Source of the DNA: Leishmania infantum JPCM5
Lineage: Eukaryota; Euglenozoa; Kinetoplastea; Trypanosomatida; Trypanosomatidae
DNA: 64,000 nt
NCBI RefSeq assembly: GCF_000002875.2
Contig: NC_009405.2
Coordinates: 569,256 to 633,255 of the forward strand
Direction: 5' to 3'
Shown: piece after piece, positions 1-8,576 of the stretch
Layout: the number at the start of each line of letters is the position of its first letter
How positions within the stretch are numbered: the first letter of the stretch is position 1
Notes under the pieces: generated by a model
Database searches by the model: none
What the model was told of the DNA's origin: nothing
Seen by the model: only the letters and a program-made list of their open reading frames with translations
Made by a program: the position numbers and the translations under genes

Positions 1-402
1 ACTCGGCAGAGCCAAAGTGAACCCGAGTATGCCGAGTACGAGGTGGGGACAACTCAAGGCGAACGAACAAGTCACCAAGCGCAGTTGACACCGGCAGGCC
101 ACAAGGGCGGGAGAGAGAGGACGAGCAGTGGACCGTCGGCGCAGCCGCACTATCCCACACGCCACAAACAACAGCTGCGAACGACGGCTTTTGAGAATGT
201 CTACAGCCTCGCTCGCTCTCTCTCTGTGTGCGTGTATCGGGGGAGGGGGCGTTGAGCAGTTTCGGAGGCAGCAAGAGAGAGACCCGGCAAGACAGAAGGA
301 AACTTCGTAGGCGCACGAGCATGATGGGGCACACACAAGGGCAGACAGACGCCGTAGCTGCGAGGGTGAAAGAGAGTTGCGTTTTTGTTTCGCAATCACG
401 AG

Positions 403-870
403 TCCGCTTCTCTGCCACACAACGTGGGGTCCAACGCCCCACGCTGCCACCCACGGCCCTGTCACACAGGCCCCACCTCGCGTGGGGCCATGGCAGCCGT
501 CGACACACGCCGGTCCAGCAAGGCGCCGATGCAGTCCCCTGAGAGCACGGCCCCTGCCTCGCACTCTGCCCGCTGCGCAGGTGGCGTCGACGCAGCGCCA
601 CGCAGGGCCTTGACCGACAACATCAGTAGCGCTGAATTGCTCTGGCCTCGCTGCGTCGCGGGCACCGGGCCCTGCCACCACCACCAGGAGTGGCTCGGCA
701 TTGGGGAGGGTGAGGTGGGGGCTGCTGGGCTTCCTCCATCACACACGCAGAGAGTCGGGAGTGGAGGGGAGGGGGGGGGTGCAGTGGGGCTGGACCCTCT
801 GATGCCACGCACTGAGCAGTGCGCTCCCCCCACTTGTCATCAGGAGGGACCCCAAGCAGGGGAACAGCGA
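403..870. repeat. SIDER-like repeat, copy 1
   Basis: This block is nearly identical to copies at 3757 and 7943. It begins with two GC-rich inverted repeats (423-443 and 469-489). It then has a conserved body containing CCACCACCACCAGGAGTGGC near 677, a G-run near 770, and a tail ending near 870 that is shared only with copy 2. A longer diverged relative lies at 49001. Its position in a 3' flank, its size and its dispersed nature fit the Leishmania SIDER retroposons, which can act as mRNA-instability elements. The family name is inferred from context and recall, not from a search. I cannot fix the element's own orientation. Confidence 0.7.
423..489. repeat. Two adjacent hairpins at the end of repeat copy 1
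   Basis: At 423-443 a 7-base arm CGTGGGG faces CCCCACG across a 7-base spacer. At 469-489 GGCCCCAC faces GTGGGGCC across 5 bases. The second hairpin is perfectly kept in copies 2 and 3 and is degraded in copy 4. The first is present in copy 3 with one arm base changed (CG to TG). Confidence 0.7.
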
Positions 871-1345
871 GAGAGAAGGACTGGTGCCCGTGTGCGCATC
901 GGAGCGCGTTCCAGCAACGCAGCGGGCGCGCAACCACATGAAGGGGGGAGGGGTCTTCATGAAGACGCTACATAATCTGAAGTTGCGGCGGCCGCTCAGC
1001 GAAAACCCCTCCCCCGCGGCCAAAGCGCTCCTCCGCACACGCGATCGCGACCTTTTATGGGGACAGCACGCACTTCTTTCCTGTGGCTTCCTGCCTCCAC
1101 ATCCACATGGGTTTGATGCGTAGTTTCGACTCTGCGACAGCAAGGTAGATGGAATCACTGGCACCATGCCCCTGCCATCGCCCTCGCCACCACCAGAGGC
1201 GCATTGGGGGGGGGGGGGCTGCGGTGGCGGATTAGCGACGGAGAAAGGGAAGGGGGGGGGGGGGCAAATAGACGGACACCACTGCGGCGCTCTCCGCCTT
1301 TTTTACGCCCCGCCGTGCATCCACGCTACTAAGACCCTGCTTGGC

Positions 1346-3136
1346 CTACTCCGACAGTAGCGGGTGCAGCTCACCGGACGCAAGCAAGTCAAAGGTGGGG
1401 TAGTGCACCCCATCCCCGTAGATTGGTCGGAACGTTGGAAAGCCGGTGAGCCACACAACGATTGCCACGCGTTGCGCCAAACGCCTGGCGACAGCCGCCC
1501 AGCGCCATCCACGGTCGTCTGCACAGCCGCCAGGGCGGGCCGCTGTGGCTCTCCTGTCCGCCTCCGCCTCAGCCTTCAGCATCATCTTCACAAGCGGGTC
1601 ACGCGCGGTGGAGAAAAGATCGACGAAGTTCAGCCACTTCCCCAAGTCGTATGGGTTGCGGTACGTAAAGTTGGTGGACGCGTATACGTGCGTGCGCTTC
1701 TCATGCACGTAGATGCTCTCGATCGCCGTTGTGTTCTCCAGCACCAGGCGCTTGTTGACGTACAGGAAGAGTGACATGCAGAGACAGACGATGACCGTCA
1801 CGCCGAATGTCAGCGTTGTCAGATACGACGTGAGCAGCACACCGGCGGGGCCGTAGGGCATGCGCAGTGCACGCAGTTTCGCCTCCACGGCGGCCTTGTT
1901 TGGAGACGTCCTCCACTGCGCGTGCAGTCGCCTAAACCTTCGAGCGTTGCTGCTTTCGCGTATGTAGCCGTAGCCCAGGAAGCCGGTGGCCAGCAGGGTG
2001 CCCACCCACAGCCACCACACAAACAGCAGGAAGTAGCGCTGGTTCTCCGCGTCGACGCAGTTGTTGATCCACGGGCAATGATGGTCCATCTTCGTGACAC
2101 ACTCGTTGCATATGGCGCAGTGGTGCTCGCGCGGCGCCTTCAGGCGGCGGCAGTGGTGGCAGTAGCGCCGCGGCACGTCCAGCAAGCGAGCGACTCGCAG
2201 CCGCGGTGGGCAGCGCTCAGCGGTTTCAGCAATCGCCTCGAGCTCGAGAAGTGTGTCCAGCGATGCCACTGTCTTTGGCCGATTCGGCAGGTGGCACCGG
2301 TGGCACCCTCGTGCATGGAACACAGCACTAGCACTCCGGGTAAGACGGGTGAAACAAGCGAGTAGCGAGCGCATGCTACCTCTCCGACAGGCAACGCCGG
2401 CTTTTTGCTGGTGTAGCGGCACCGTCGCAGCAGCGTCTCCGTCCGCGCTCTCATCGCCCCTAAAGACACGCACAACGCGAATGCCGAGAAAGTTCGTCGT
2501 CGGGAGCGGCGGTTGCGACGGTGCCACCATTCCCGTAGCCGCCGGCATAGGCACTCGAGGCGACGCGGAGTCGTTGAGAGTAGTGTCGAAGGGGCCTCGA
2601 GGTGCCTCCGCGCCCCTGCGCGGAGAGGAAAACGCGTGCTGCGCTAACGGGACACCAGCAGCCATCGAGCTTATCTCCTGCGTGCGGCCATGCACCCGTG
2701 GGCTACCATCGCCTTCTTTCACGCCGTCATCGCCGCTGTCTTCCGAGGAGTCGGAGTTGTCGTAGGGAGCACCGGCCGCGTTGGTGGTGTACGGGCCCCG
2801 ATACGTGTACTCCGGCGGTGCTTGGCCGATGTGCCTCGAAAATGTTGTAGAGCAGAAGTAGTTGACATAGATGTTGAAGGAGACAAACACAAGGAGACAC
2901 TGCAGAAGGACGTACGGGAGGGAGCCTGGCGTGGTGAGCACCGGTACCACGTTGCGCGCGAACGTCACCACAGTGAAGGTGACGAGGGCCACCCCCAAGG
3001 CAACGACGGCCCAGCCCACGACCCGCGTCGAGGCGTTGAAAGACGTGACGAACCAGCGCTGCTGAAGAGTGAGCCATATGGCGACGAGGTACTGGCGCCT
3101 CTGCAATGCATAGCGGAGGAGATCCCCGTTGTCCAT
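1346..3136 (-). CDS. DHHC-type protein S-acyltransferase (palmitoyltransferase)
   Basis: A 596-residue integral membrane enzyme expected to transfer palmitate to cysteines of target proteins on endomembranes or the plasma membrane. The cysteine-rich domain has the order HHCAICNECVTKMDHHCPW, with the catalytic DHHC at residues 351-354. Four hydrophobic segments fit the family topology: two N-terminal (about residues 25-95), then one on each side of a luminal loop after the DHHC domain. A TTxE-like motif (TAIE, about residues 470-473) follows the last membrane segment. Between the second and third membrane segments lies a long Ser/Pro-rich insert that is absent from minimal family members. The open frame continues upstream to 3571, but that stretch translates a CA/GT repeat and a pyrimidine tract. 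I therefore start at ATG 3136 (MDNGDLL). Substrates cannot be inferred. Confidence 0.9.
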   Translation of the reverse strand: MDNGDLLRYALQRRQYLVAIWLTLQQRWFVTSFNASTRVVGWAVVALGVALVTFTVVTFARNVVPVLTTPGSLPYVLLQCLLVFVSFNIYVNYFCSTTFSRHIGQAPPEYTYRGPYTTNAAGAPYDNSDSSEDSGDDGVKEGDGSPRVHGRTQEISSMAAGVPLAQHAFSSPRRGAEAPRGPFDTTLNDSASPRVPMPAATGMVAPSQPPLPTTNFLGIRVVRVFRGDESADGDAAATVPLHQQKAGVACRRGSMRSLLACFTRLTRSASAVFHARGCHRCHLPNRPKTVASLDTLLELEAIAETAERCPPRLRVARLLDVPRRYCHHCRRLKAPREHHCAICNECVTKMDHHCPWINNCVDAENQRYFLLFVWWLWVGTLLATGFLGYGYIRESSNARRFRRLHAQWRTSPNKAAVEAKLRALRMPYGPAGVLLTSYLTTLTFGVTVIVCLCMSLFLYVNKRLVLENTTAIESIYVHEKRTHVYASTNFTYRNPYDLGKWLNFVDLFSTARDPLVKMMLKAEAEADRRATAARPGGCADDRGWRWAAVARRLAQRVAIVVWLTGFPTFRPIYGDGVHYPTFDLLASGELHPLLSE

Positions 3137-3235
3137 CGCCGTCCTCCAGCGCCGCTTGCGCAGACGCTCTATCGGTGGGGTCCGTGAGTTATATGAAATC
3201 TTAGTGTGTGCGCGTGCGTGCGTGCGTGCGTGTGG

Positions 3236-3270
3236 CTCGACACATACATAGAGAGATGAAGGTGGTTGAG
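3236..3270 (-). promoter_or_regulatory. Candidate spliced-leader acceptor, DHHC gene
   Basis: In the RNA sense a C/T-rich run (CAACCACCTTCATCTCTCT) is followed by the first AG at 3237-3236, about 100 nt before ATG 3136. A second AG at 3211-3210 is also possible. Confidence 0.4.
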
Positions 3271-3756
3271 CAACGCTGTTCAAGTGAGACGAGCGAAAAC
3301 CCGGCGGTGTGGAGGTGGTTGGAGGTGGGTGCGACGTGAAACATGTGGGCGAAAAGAGCGTCGATGCAACGGAGGCGAACAGAAAGGAAACAGAATTTGC
3401 TGGAAGACGATGCATGTAAAGTGCGACGGAAAGGCCCGCCACGTCGCCCACCCCCCCCCACACACACACACACGCATGGGTGCATGCCGAGTAGATCTCT
3501 CTCTCACCGCGCATATTCACAGCGAGTGAGGATAAAGGTCTCCCACCGATGGGCACTCGCGCCCGCAACACCTTTTTGAGCCTACGCGCTCATCTGTGCA
3601 TGTCTGTGGTGGGAGAAAGGGTGGGAGTGCTGTGCGCCACTGCATTGTCGTGCCACGTGCCCACGCTCCCCTGGCTGCGTGTCTCTTTCGTATTTTTTTC
3701 AAGGCGCGTCCATTTCGCTGCCACATGGCATCCGCTATACTGCACTGTTTCTGACT

Positions 3757-4183
3757 CTATCACACAGGCCCCACCTCGCGTGGGGCCATGGCAGCCGTCG
3801 ACACACGCCGGTCCAGCAAGGCGCCGATGCAGTCCCCTGAGAGCACGGCCCCTGCCTCGCACTCTGCCCGCTGCGCAGGTGGCGTCGACGCAGCGCCACG
3901 CAGGGCCTTGACCGACAACATCAGTAGCGCTGAATTGCTCTGGCCTCGCTGCGTCGCGGGCACCGGGCCCTGCCACCACCACCAGGAGTGGCTCGGCATT
4001 GGGGAGGGTGAGGTGGGGGCTGCTGGGCTTCCTCCCTCACACACGCAGAGAGTCGGGAGTGGAGGGGAGGGGGGGGTGCGGTGGGGCTGGACCCTCTGAT
4101 GCCACGCACTGAGCGGTGGGTGTCTGCGTGCTTCCCCCCCCCTCGTCATCATTAGGAGGGGCCCCAAGCAAGGAGACACAGAG
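3757..4183. repeat. SIDER-like repeat, copy 2
   Basis: The body is nearly identical to copy 1 from the GGCCCCAC/GTGGGGCC hairpin onward. It keeps the tail beyond the G-run (CCCTCGTCATCA, GCCCCAAGCA). It lacks the roughly 65-bp left segment with the first hairpin seen in copies 1 and 3. It lies in the 3' flank of the DUF971 gene. Confidence 0.7.
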
Positions 4184-4311
4184 ACGGGGAGGCACTCGAA
4201 GCAACCGCAGACATGGCAAGAGAGCGTGCGGCGAGGAGACACACACAGACAAGCATGCGCCGGCGACGTGGGCGAGACGGTGGGGTAGTCGATCAACGCG
4301 TGCCCAGTAGT

Positions 4312-5322
4312 CTAGTGCCTTGGCGCTGTCGCCGCACTGTGCGCGATCATCGCGGCGTACTTGATGGAGGGGGCGCGCTTTGGCGGGTCGCGCGACCGGC
4401 GGCGCAGCCGCAGCTCCGTGATGTAGCCGCGCATGAGGCCGTACTTCGTGCTGGGGCTCGTGAGATAGTAAAGGTACGCATAGCTGTAGAGGCCGCCACT
4501 GTGACCGTCGGAAAAGACAAAGCGCAGGGCGTAGCTGCCAACGGGAATGACCTTCGTGATCGTGATGCCGCGGCGGCCGTAGATGATGATATCCTTGCCG
4601 CCGAGTGCGCCGTCGGTGCTAGGGGTGTAGGCGCGCAGGTACTCGGCCAGCGCGCGCGTCCGCAGCGGGGCGCCAGAAGGGACGCAAGGCGAGTGGAGAG
4701 CCGGCCAAGACGCCCTCGTCAGTTCTCCAGCTGGCGCGCGATGAGCAGAAGCCGCGGCTCTTTCCGGCGCATGCGACGAGGCTGCCGGCCCTGCAGACGA
4801 GGAGCGGGCAGCAGGTGCAGTAGCAGGCCTTGACGAAGATCTGCCAGATGAAGTCCTAGGCGGTTCTGTCGGGTCAGACGGATCCGCCTCGAGAGAGACG
4901 CAGCGCATCACTTCGATCGCGTCCTCAGGCCACGTGAACTCAACGTACTGACGCGACTTGTCAACCTGGACCCTCGTCGGCACGAGACGCTGCCGCACAT
5001 TTCGTTGCGCCGCGAGGCGCTCTGCCAGACTTGTGTTGGCGACGCGCTGCGGCTCGAACTTTCGCCGCGGCTCCGTAACGAGTTTTTCATCGGCTAGCCA
5101 GACGTTCTCGGCGAGCTGCGACACCTTAAAGGCAACAGAGTCTCCGAGTTTGCTGAGAAGCGAGGAGGTGAAAGGGCGACGAGCCGTCGCGGAGGCGCAC
5201 GCCGCGTGCCGCGGCGACAATGAAAACGGCGGAGACGACGATGCAGCTGTGCGCCGACGGCGTAGATACGATAGAGGCGCGATCGCAGCGAGGACGCGGG
5301 CACCGGGCGTGGCGCTGTTCAT
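4312..5322 (-). CDS. DUF971-domain protein, probably mitochondrial
   Basis: A 336-residue protein with a split DUF971 (gamma-butyrobetaine hydroxylase-like N-terminal) domain. Residues about 114-140 (VPTRVQVDKSRQYVEFTWPED region) give the first strands. Residues about 244-290, including VGSYALRFVFSDGHSGGLYS, give the characteristic second half. A Ser/Ala/Pro-rich insert of about 100 residues separates them. The domain occurs in carnitine-biosynthesis dioxygenases and in Fe-S factors such as HCF101; here it stands alone, so no reaction can be assigned. The N-terminus (MNSATPGARVLAAIAPL then RRRR) resembles a mitochondrial presequence. The open frame reaches 5721 through a GCN-repeat poly-Ala stretch. 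I chose 5322 because an acceptor-like pyrimidine tract plus AG ends 5 nt before it. The longer form remains possible. Confidence 0.75.
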   Translation of the reverse strand: MNSATPGARVLAAIAPLSYLRRRRTAASSSPPFSLSPRHAACASATARRPFTSSLLSKLGDSVAFKVSQLAENVWLADEKLVTEPRRKFEPQRVANTSLAERLAAQRNVRQRLVPTRVQVDKSRQYVEFTWPEDAIEVMRCVSLEADPSDPTEPPRTSSGRSSSRPATAPAARSSSAGPAASSHAPERAAASAHRAPAGELTRASWPALHSPCVPSGAPLRTRALAEYLRAYTPSTDGALGGKDIIIYGRRGITITKVIPVGSYALRFVFSDGHSGGLYSYAYLYYLTSPSTKYGLMRGYITELRLRRRSRDPPKRAPSIKYAAMIAHSAATAPRH

Positions 5323-5327
5323 TTCCG

Positions 5328-5371
5328 CTAAAGTGGCAAACAGGAAGAGCACCGCGACAGGAGCGAGAGAG
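5328..5371 (-). promoter_or_regulatory. Candidate spliced-leader acceptor, DUF971 gene
   Basis: The RNA-sense tract TGCTCTTCCTGTTTGCCACT is followed by TTAG ending at 5328. This gives a 5-nt leader before ATG 5322 and supports that start over the upstream ATG at 5721. Confidence 0.5.
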
Positions 5372-5423
5372 CGCTGCGCTGGAGAGGTGTCGATGGAACC
5401 ACCGCCACGACTACCAGCGGCGG

Positions 5424-5456
5424 CGGCGGCGGCAGCAGCAGCAGCAGCGGCACCTC
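5424..5456. repeat. GCN/GGC trinucleotide repeat
   Basis: About 10 consecutive CGG then CAG units. On the minus strand they would encode poly-Ala if translation began at ATG 5721. They are probably leader or pre-mRNA sequence if the start is 5322. Confidence 0.7.
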
Positions 5457-6148
5457 TCGCGTCGGTCTGTGCCGCTGGCGGTTGCGTGTACGTTTCCGCG
5501 TCACTGCGCAGTGAGCTCCTGGTCAGGCAAAGCGCCGGCGACAAGAGAAGGGGGGGGGACGGAAGACGGAAGGGAATGAGGAGACTGCCTGCCCGCACAT
5601 CGGTGAGGGTCTGTGCACGATGCAGAGCCTGACGGCAGCGGGCCGCCAAGGCTGCATACGCGAAAGAAAAAGGGGGCGGGGAGGGGAGAGAACCGAAGTG
5701 GCGGTGACACGAAGGCTGCATCCTCCGCAGTTCCCTAGTCGTTCCTCATCGTGAGGCGCGTTCCTTTAGTTTGCCTCACCAGCACGCCATGCACACTTTC
5801 GTGTTTGGGTCCACACAGGAGATGGTGGTGGGGGTGGCGGAAGGGGATGAGGCGTGGACTTCCCACCGACCGTTTCCTTTTATGCGTATGTGTAGCTGCA
5901 CTCTGTAATGCGCTGGGACGTCCCGATAACCGTGATCACTGCAATGGGCTTGCCATCAAATTGTGCGATGATGGCGGAGAAGAAACACCCTCGCTCTGAC
6001 GAAATGGGTGGCGTGAAAAAGAGAGAGGGTCGGGGCGGGAGAGTGAGACGGACTACAAGCAGATGACCTCAGCACGGAGTCGCCCTATCCATGCATGGCC
6101 GCTGCGGCGCACTGGCGAGCTCCCCGCCTTTCTTCGTCCCTGCCACAC

Positions 6149-6955
6149 TTATCGCTGCAGCGAGTTGCTGCTAACCCCTCGCCACACCCACCGACGCTCC
6201 CGCATTCCCTCGATAATGCCACACTCCTTCACCGCATCCTGCTCTGAGGTGCCCCAGATGGTCTTCCGACGGCGACACACATATCGCTCAAACCACCAGT
6301 TGCCTACCGAGGTCGGCACTACGCAGTAGAGGAAGCGGAAGATGGAGCGAGTGAGGAAGCGATCGAGGTGCATGCCTACCCGGCACATCGCCGTGTAGTT
6401 AGTGGAGACAAAGAGGTCTGTCTCGGCAGCGCTGACGAGCCGCGAGCTGGCAGTGGAAAACGTCACCGTCGACGCGGAGGTAGCTGCACCACGACCGTAG
6501 GAGGCTGCTGTCTTTTCAAAGAGTGTGCGGTCATCCGCGGCAAGGCCACCCGGCCGCACGCCGGTGAGGAAGCTGGCTGTCTGGGAAGGCACTTTCTCGA
6601 TGAGCACAAGCACAAGGTCCTCGGGCACAGGAAGCGCCATCTGTGGCAGCGCCGCCGAGCAAGACGCACGCGATGCGGAGGACGACGGCGCACGCTGGAA
6701 GAATAGGCGGCGCACATTGGCTCCCTCCTTGGAGTCGAGAGAAGCGAAATAGATCCGGTGGCGGTCCAGACCCTCCGCGATCTCGTCTTCCACATTCCTC
6801 CTCGCGTAGCTGAAGAAACTAAAGAAACTGAAATTGCGCTCCAGAACGTAACGCACGCGCGCTTGACATAGCAGGCAATGCCCATCGAAAACCAGCAGAT
6901 TGCGCGGCAGCTGTGCCAGCAGCTGCTGGTAGTGGCTGCCGCGGAAACGCATCAT
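6149..6955 (-). CDS. DCC-family (DUF393) thiol-disulfide oxidoreductase-like protein
   Basis: A 268-residue protein. Near the N-terminus, LLVFDGHCLLCQARVRYVLE (residues 20-39) is the DUF393/DCC signature. It has the defining D24 and the CxxC pair C27/C30, which give the family its predicted thioredoxin-like redox role. The stretch RIYFASLDSKEGANVRRLFF fits the second conserved strand of the family. Residues about 90-190 include a low-complexity Ala/Ser insertion. The C-terminal part, with LTRSIFRFLYCVVPTSVGNW and FERYVCRRRKTIWG, is the usual end of the family. No signal peptide is obvious. Substrate and compartment are unknown. Two adjacent ATGs (6955, 6952) are both possible. Confidence 0.85.
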   Translation of the reverse strand: MMRFRGSHYQQLLAQLPRNLLVFDGHCLLCQARVRYVLERNFSFFSFFSYARRNVEDEIAEGLDRHRIYFASLDSKEGANVRRLFFQRAPSSSASRASCSAALPQMALPVPEDLVLVLIEKVPSQTASFLTGVRPGGLAADDRTLFEKTAASYGRGAATSASTVTFSTASSRLVSAAETDLFVSTNYTAMCRVGMHLDRFLTRSIFRFLYCVVPTSVGNWWFERYVCRRRKTIWGTSEQDAVKECGIIEGMRERRWVWRGVSSNSLQR

Positions 6956-7104
6956 CGGTGATGAGCGGCCTTGTTGTGCGGTCGCTCTTGTAGCGCGTGT
7001 TCAAGCAAGGAAGGAAAATGTGCGTGTTTGCCAGCGTGAGTGCGCGAACAGCGAAGGCAGCGTGCGTTCGTGCGGAAGAGCGAGAGCGATACGGAAAAAA
7101 CAAA

Positions 7105-7130
7105 GGGTAGGGCAGGGTAGGGTAGGGGGC
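7105..7130 (+). repeat. G-tract array (G-quadruplex-capable)
   Basis: Five G-runs of at least three, spaced by TA/CA, lie on the plus strand. In the RNA sense this is a C/T-rich tract about 150 nt upstream of the DCC start and may be its splice pyrimidine tract. It resembles TTAGGG only loosely. Confidence 0.6.
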
Positions 7131-7942
7131 GATGGGCTTAGCCGACGTCCGTGCAGAGCTGTATCAGCACGATCGCTCATTTTTTTTTCATTTTTTTTGT
7201 TTTCGTTTTCGTTTAGATAACAGTGTGCCCATTCTACGACACACGAATAAGTCAACACGTATACACGCGTACAAAACACCACAGCCCACCTGGCCCTCTG
7301 CTGCGCCACGGCTACATCCCCGTGGCCGTCTAGGACGAACCGTCCAGTCGGTCGAATAAGCGTCCGGCGTCTAGCGGGGAGCTTTTTGTCCCTCTTCGTC
7401 CGTCCCTCGCATACGTGCTGCGCCGCAAGCGCTACACCTAAGCTTAGGTGTGGACTGTATGGTTCGATCCGAGTGCGCCGCGTTCCGTATCCTGCTCGAT
7501 GGGCGGAAGCGGTGGCGTCTGTGGTTGAGGTAGCAGAGGTGGCTAGGGGTGGTCTGGGCACATGCCCCACGGGCCCAAGAAGGAAGTCGGCGATTCACAG
7601 GCCAGGGCGCTCGGAGTAGCCCTTTCAGCGTCGCCGCCTGTGCGTCATGTTTCCCCCTCAGTTGCCTCACCCGGCGGCACAACAAAAAAGTGAGCTGGCA
7701 AGAAAAAAACGAAAAGCGATCGAAGAAAGAACAACAAGAGCCCCTCGCCGTACCGACTGCGAGGAGGACTGGGAAGAGAAATGGAGAGGAGGCAACGAAA
7801 CAACGTCCACATCAACAAAACGTCCGCACCTACCGCACAGGCGCAGGAGGAGGTGCGACCTCCAGACAAGAGAATGCGAGCGACACGCGTACCAGAACCC
7901 CACTCGCCTTGGCTTGGCATCGCCGTTTCCATTCAAAGTGCA

Positions 7943-8357
7943 TCCGCTTCTCTGCCACACAATGTGGGGTCCAACGCCCCACGCTGCCACCCATGGCCCT
8001 GTCACACAGGCCCCACCTCGCGTGGGGCCATGGCAGCCGTCGACACACGCCGGTCCGGCAAGGCGCCGATGCAGTCCCCTGAGAGCACGGCCCCTGCCTC
8101 GCACTCTGCCCGCTGCGCAGGTGGCGTCGACGCAGCGCCACGCAGGGCCTTGACCGACAACATCAGTAGCGCTGAATTGCTCTGGCCTCGCTGCGTCGCG
8201 GGCACCGGGCCCTGCCACCACCACCAGGAGTGGCTCGGCATTGGGGAGGGTGAGGTGGGGGCTGCTGGGCTTCCTCCCTCACACACGCAGAGAGTCGGGA
8301 GTGGAGGAGAGGGGGGGGTGTGCGGTGGGGCTGGACCCTCTGATGCCACGCACTGAG
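7943..8357. repeat. SIDER-like repeat, copy 3
   Basis: Nearly identical to copy 1 from the left segment with both hairpins through GATGCCACGCACTGAGC. It ends abruptly there in a TATG/TG microsatellite and lacks the right tail of copies 1 and 2. Only scattered single-base differences from copy 1 are visible (for example AAC/AAT before GTGGGG, CCAGC/CCGGC, CCATC/CCCTC). It lies in the 3' flank of the BCKDH E1 alpha gene. Confidence 0.7.
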
Positions 8358-8576
8358 CCATGTATGTATATGTATGTGTGTGTGTGGAGTAACGGCACGA
8401 AATCACACAGGGAGACGATGGCGCGGTGGTCCACGTGAGGAAGGAGGGGTGGCTGGGTGGGAGATGCGACGGCACCACTGTACAACACGATGTTGTAAAC
8501 TGGCGTGAGTGCATGTGTGCTACCCACCCTCCTCGCATGTCTCCTTTCGCGTGCGTCTGCGGCCCTCGCGGCGGCA

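Larger units (their letters stand above)
1..1345. other. 3' flank of the DHHC gene
   Basis: No convincing gene. The region lies downstream of the DHHC stop codon in the direction of transcription and holds SIDER-like repeat copy 1. It also has long G runs on the plus strand near 770, 1208 and 1253, which are C tracts in the RNA. The open frames here are repeat-derived or low complexity. Confidence 0.6.
3137..4311. other. Intergenic region between DHHC and DUF971 genes
   Basis: Contains the DHHC 5' flank (GT/CA repeat about 3200-3235, splice-acceptor candidate 3236) and the DUF971 3' flank with SIDER-like copy 2. No gene is supported. Confidence 0.6.
5323..6148. other. Intergenic region between DUF971 and DCC genes
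   Basis: Holds the DUF971 leader region and the short 3' flank of the DCC gene. A GCN trinucleotide run lies at about 5424-5456. No SIDER-like copy is visible here, unlike the two flanking 3' regions. Confidence 0.5.
6956..8576. other. Intergenic region between DCC and BCKDH E1 alpha genes
   Basis: Contains the DCC 5' flank with a C-rich pyrimidine tract (complement of the G repeats at 7105-7130) and T-rich runs near 7180-7215. SIDER-like copy 3 follows, in the E1 alpha 3' flank. No gene is supported. Confidence 0.6.

Noticed and set aside
385..975. Plus-strand 196-residue frame, and matching frames in the other repeat copies
   Set aside because: Made of SIDER-like repeat sequence. The frame recurs only because the DNA repeats, and it lies opposite to the direction of all genes.
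3137..3571. N-terminal extension of the DHHC protein to 3571
   Set aside because: Translates CA/GT repeats and C/T tracts (HACVCVWGG, HARTHARAH) and lies upstream of likely splice AGs.
7105..7130. Interstitial telomeric repeat
   Set aside because: Units are GGGTA/GGGCA and irregular, not tandem TTAGGG. Better explained as a G-tract and pyrimidine splice signal.
7455..7475. tRNA-like B-box (GGTTCGATCC)
   Set aside because: Flanking bases do not form a T-stem, and no acceptor stem or anticodon arm can be folded around it.
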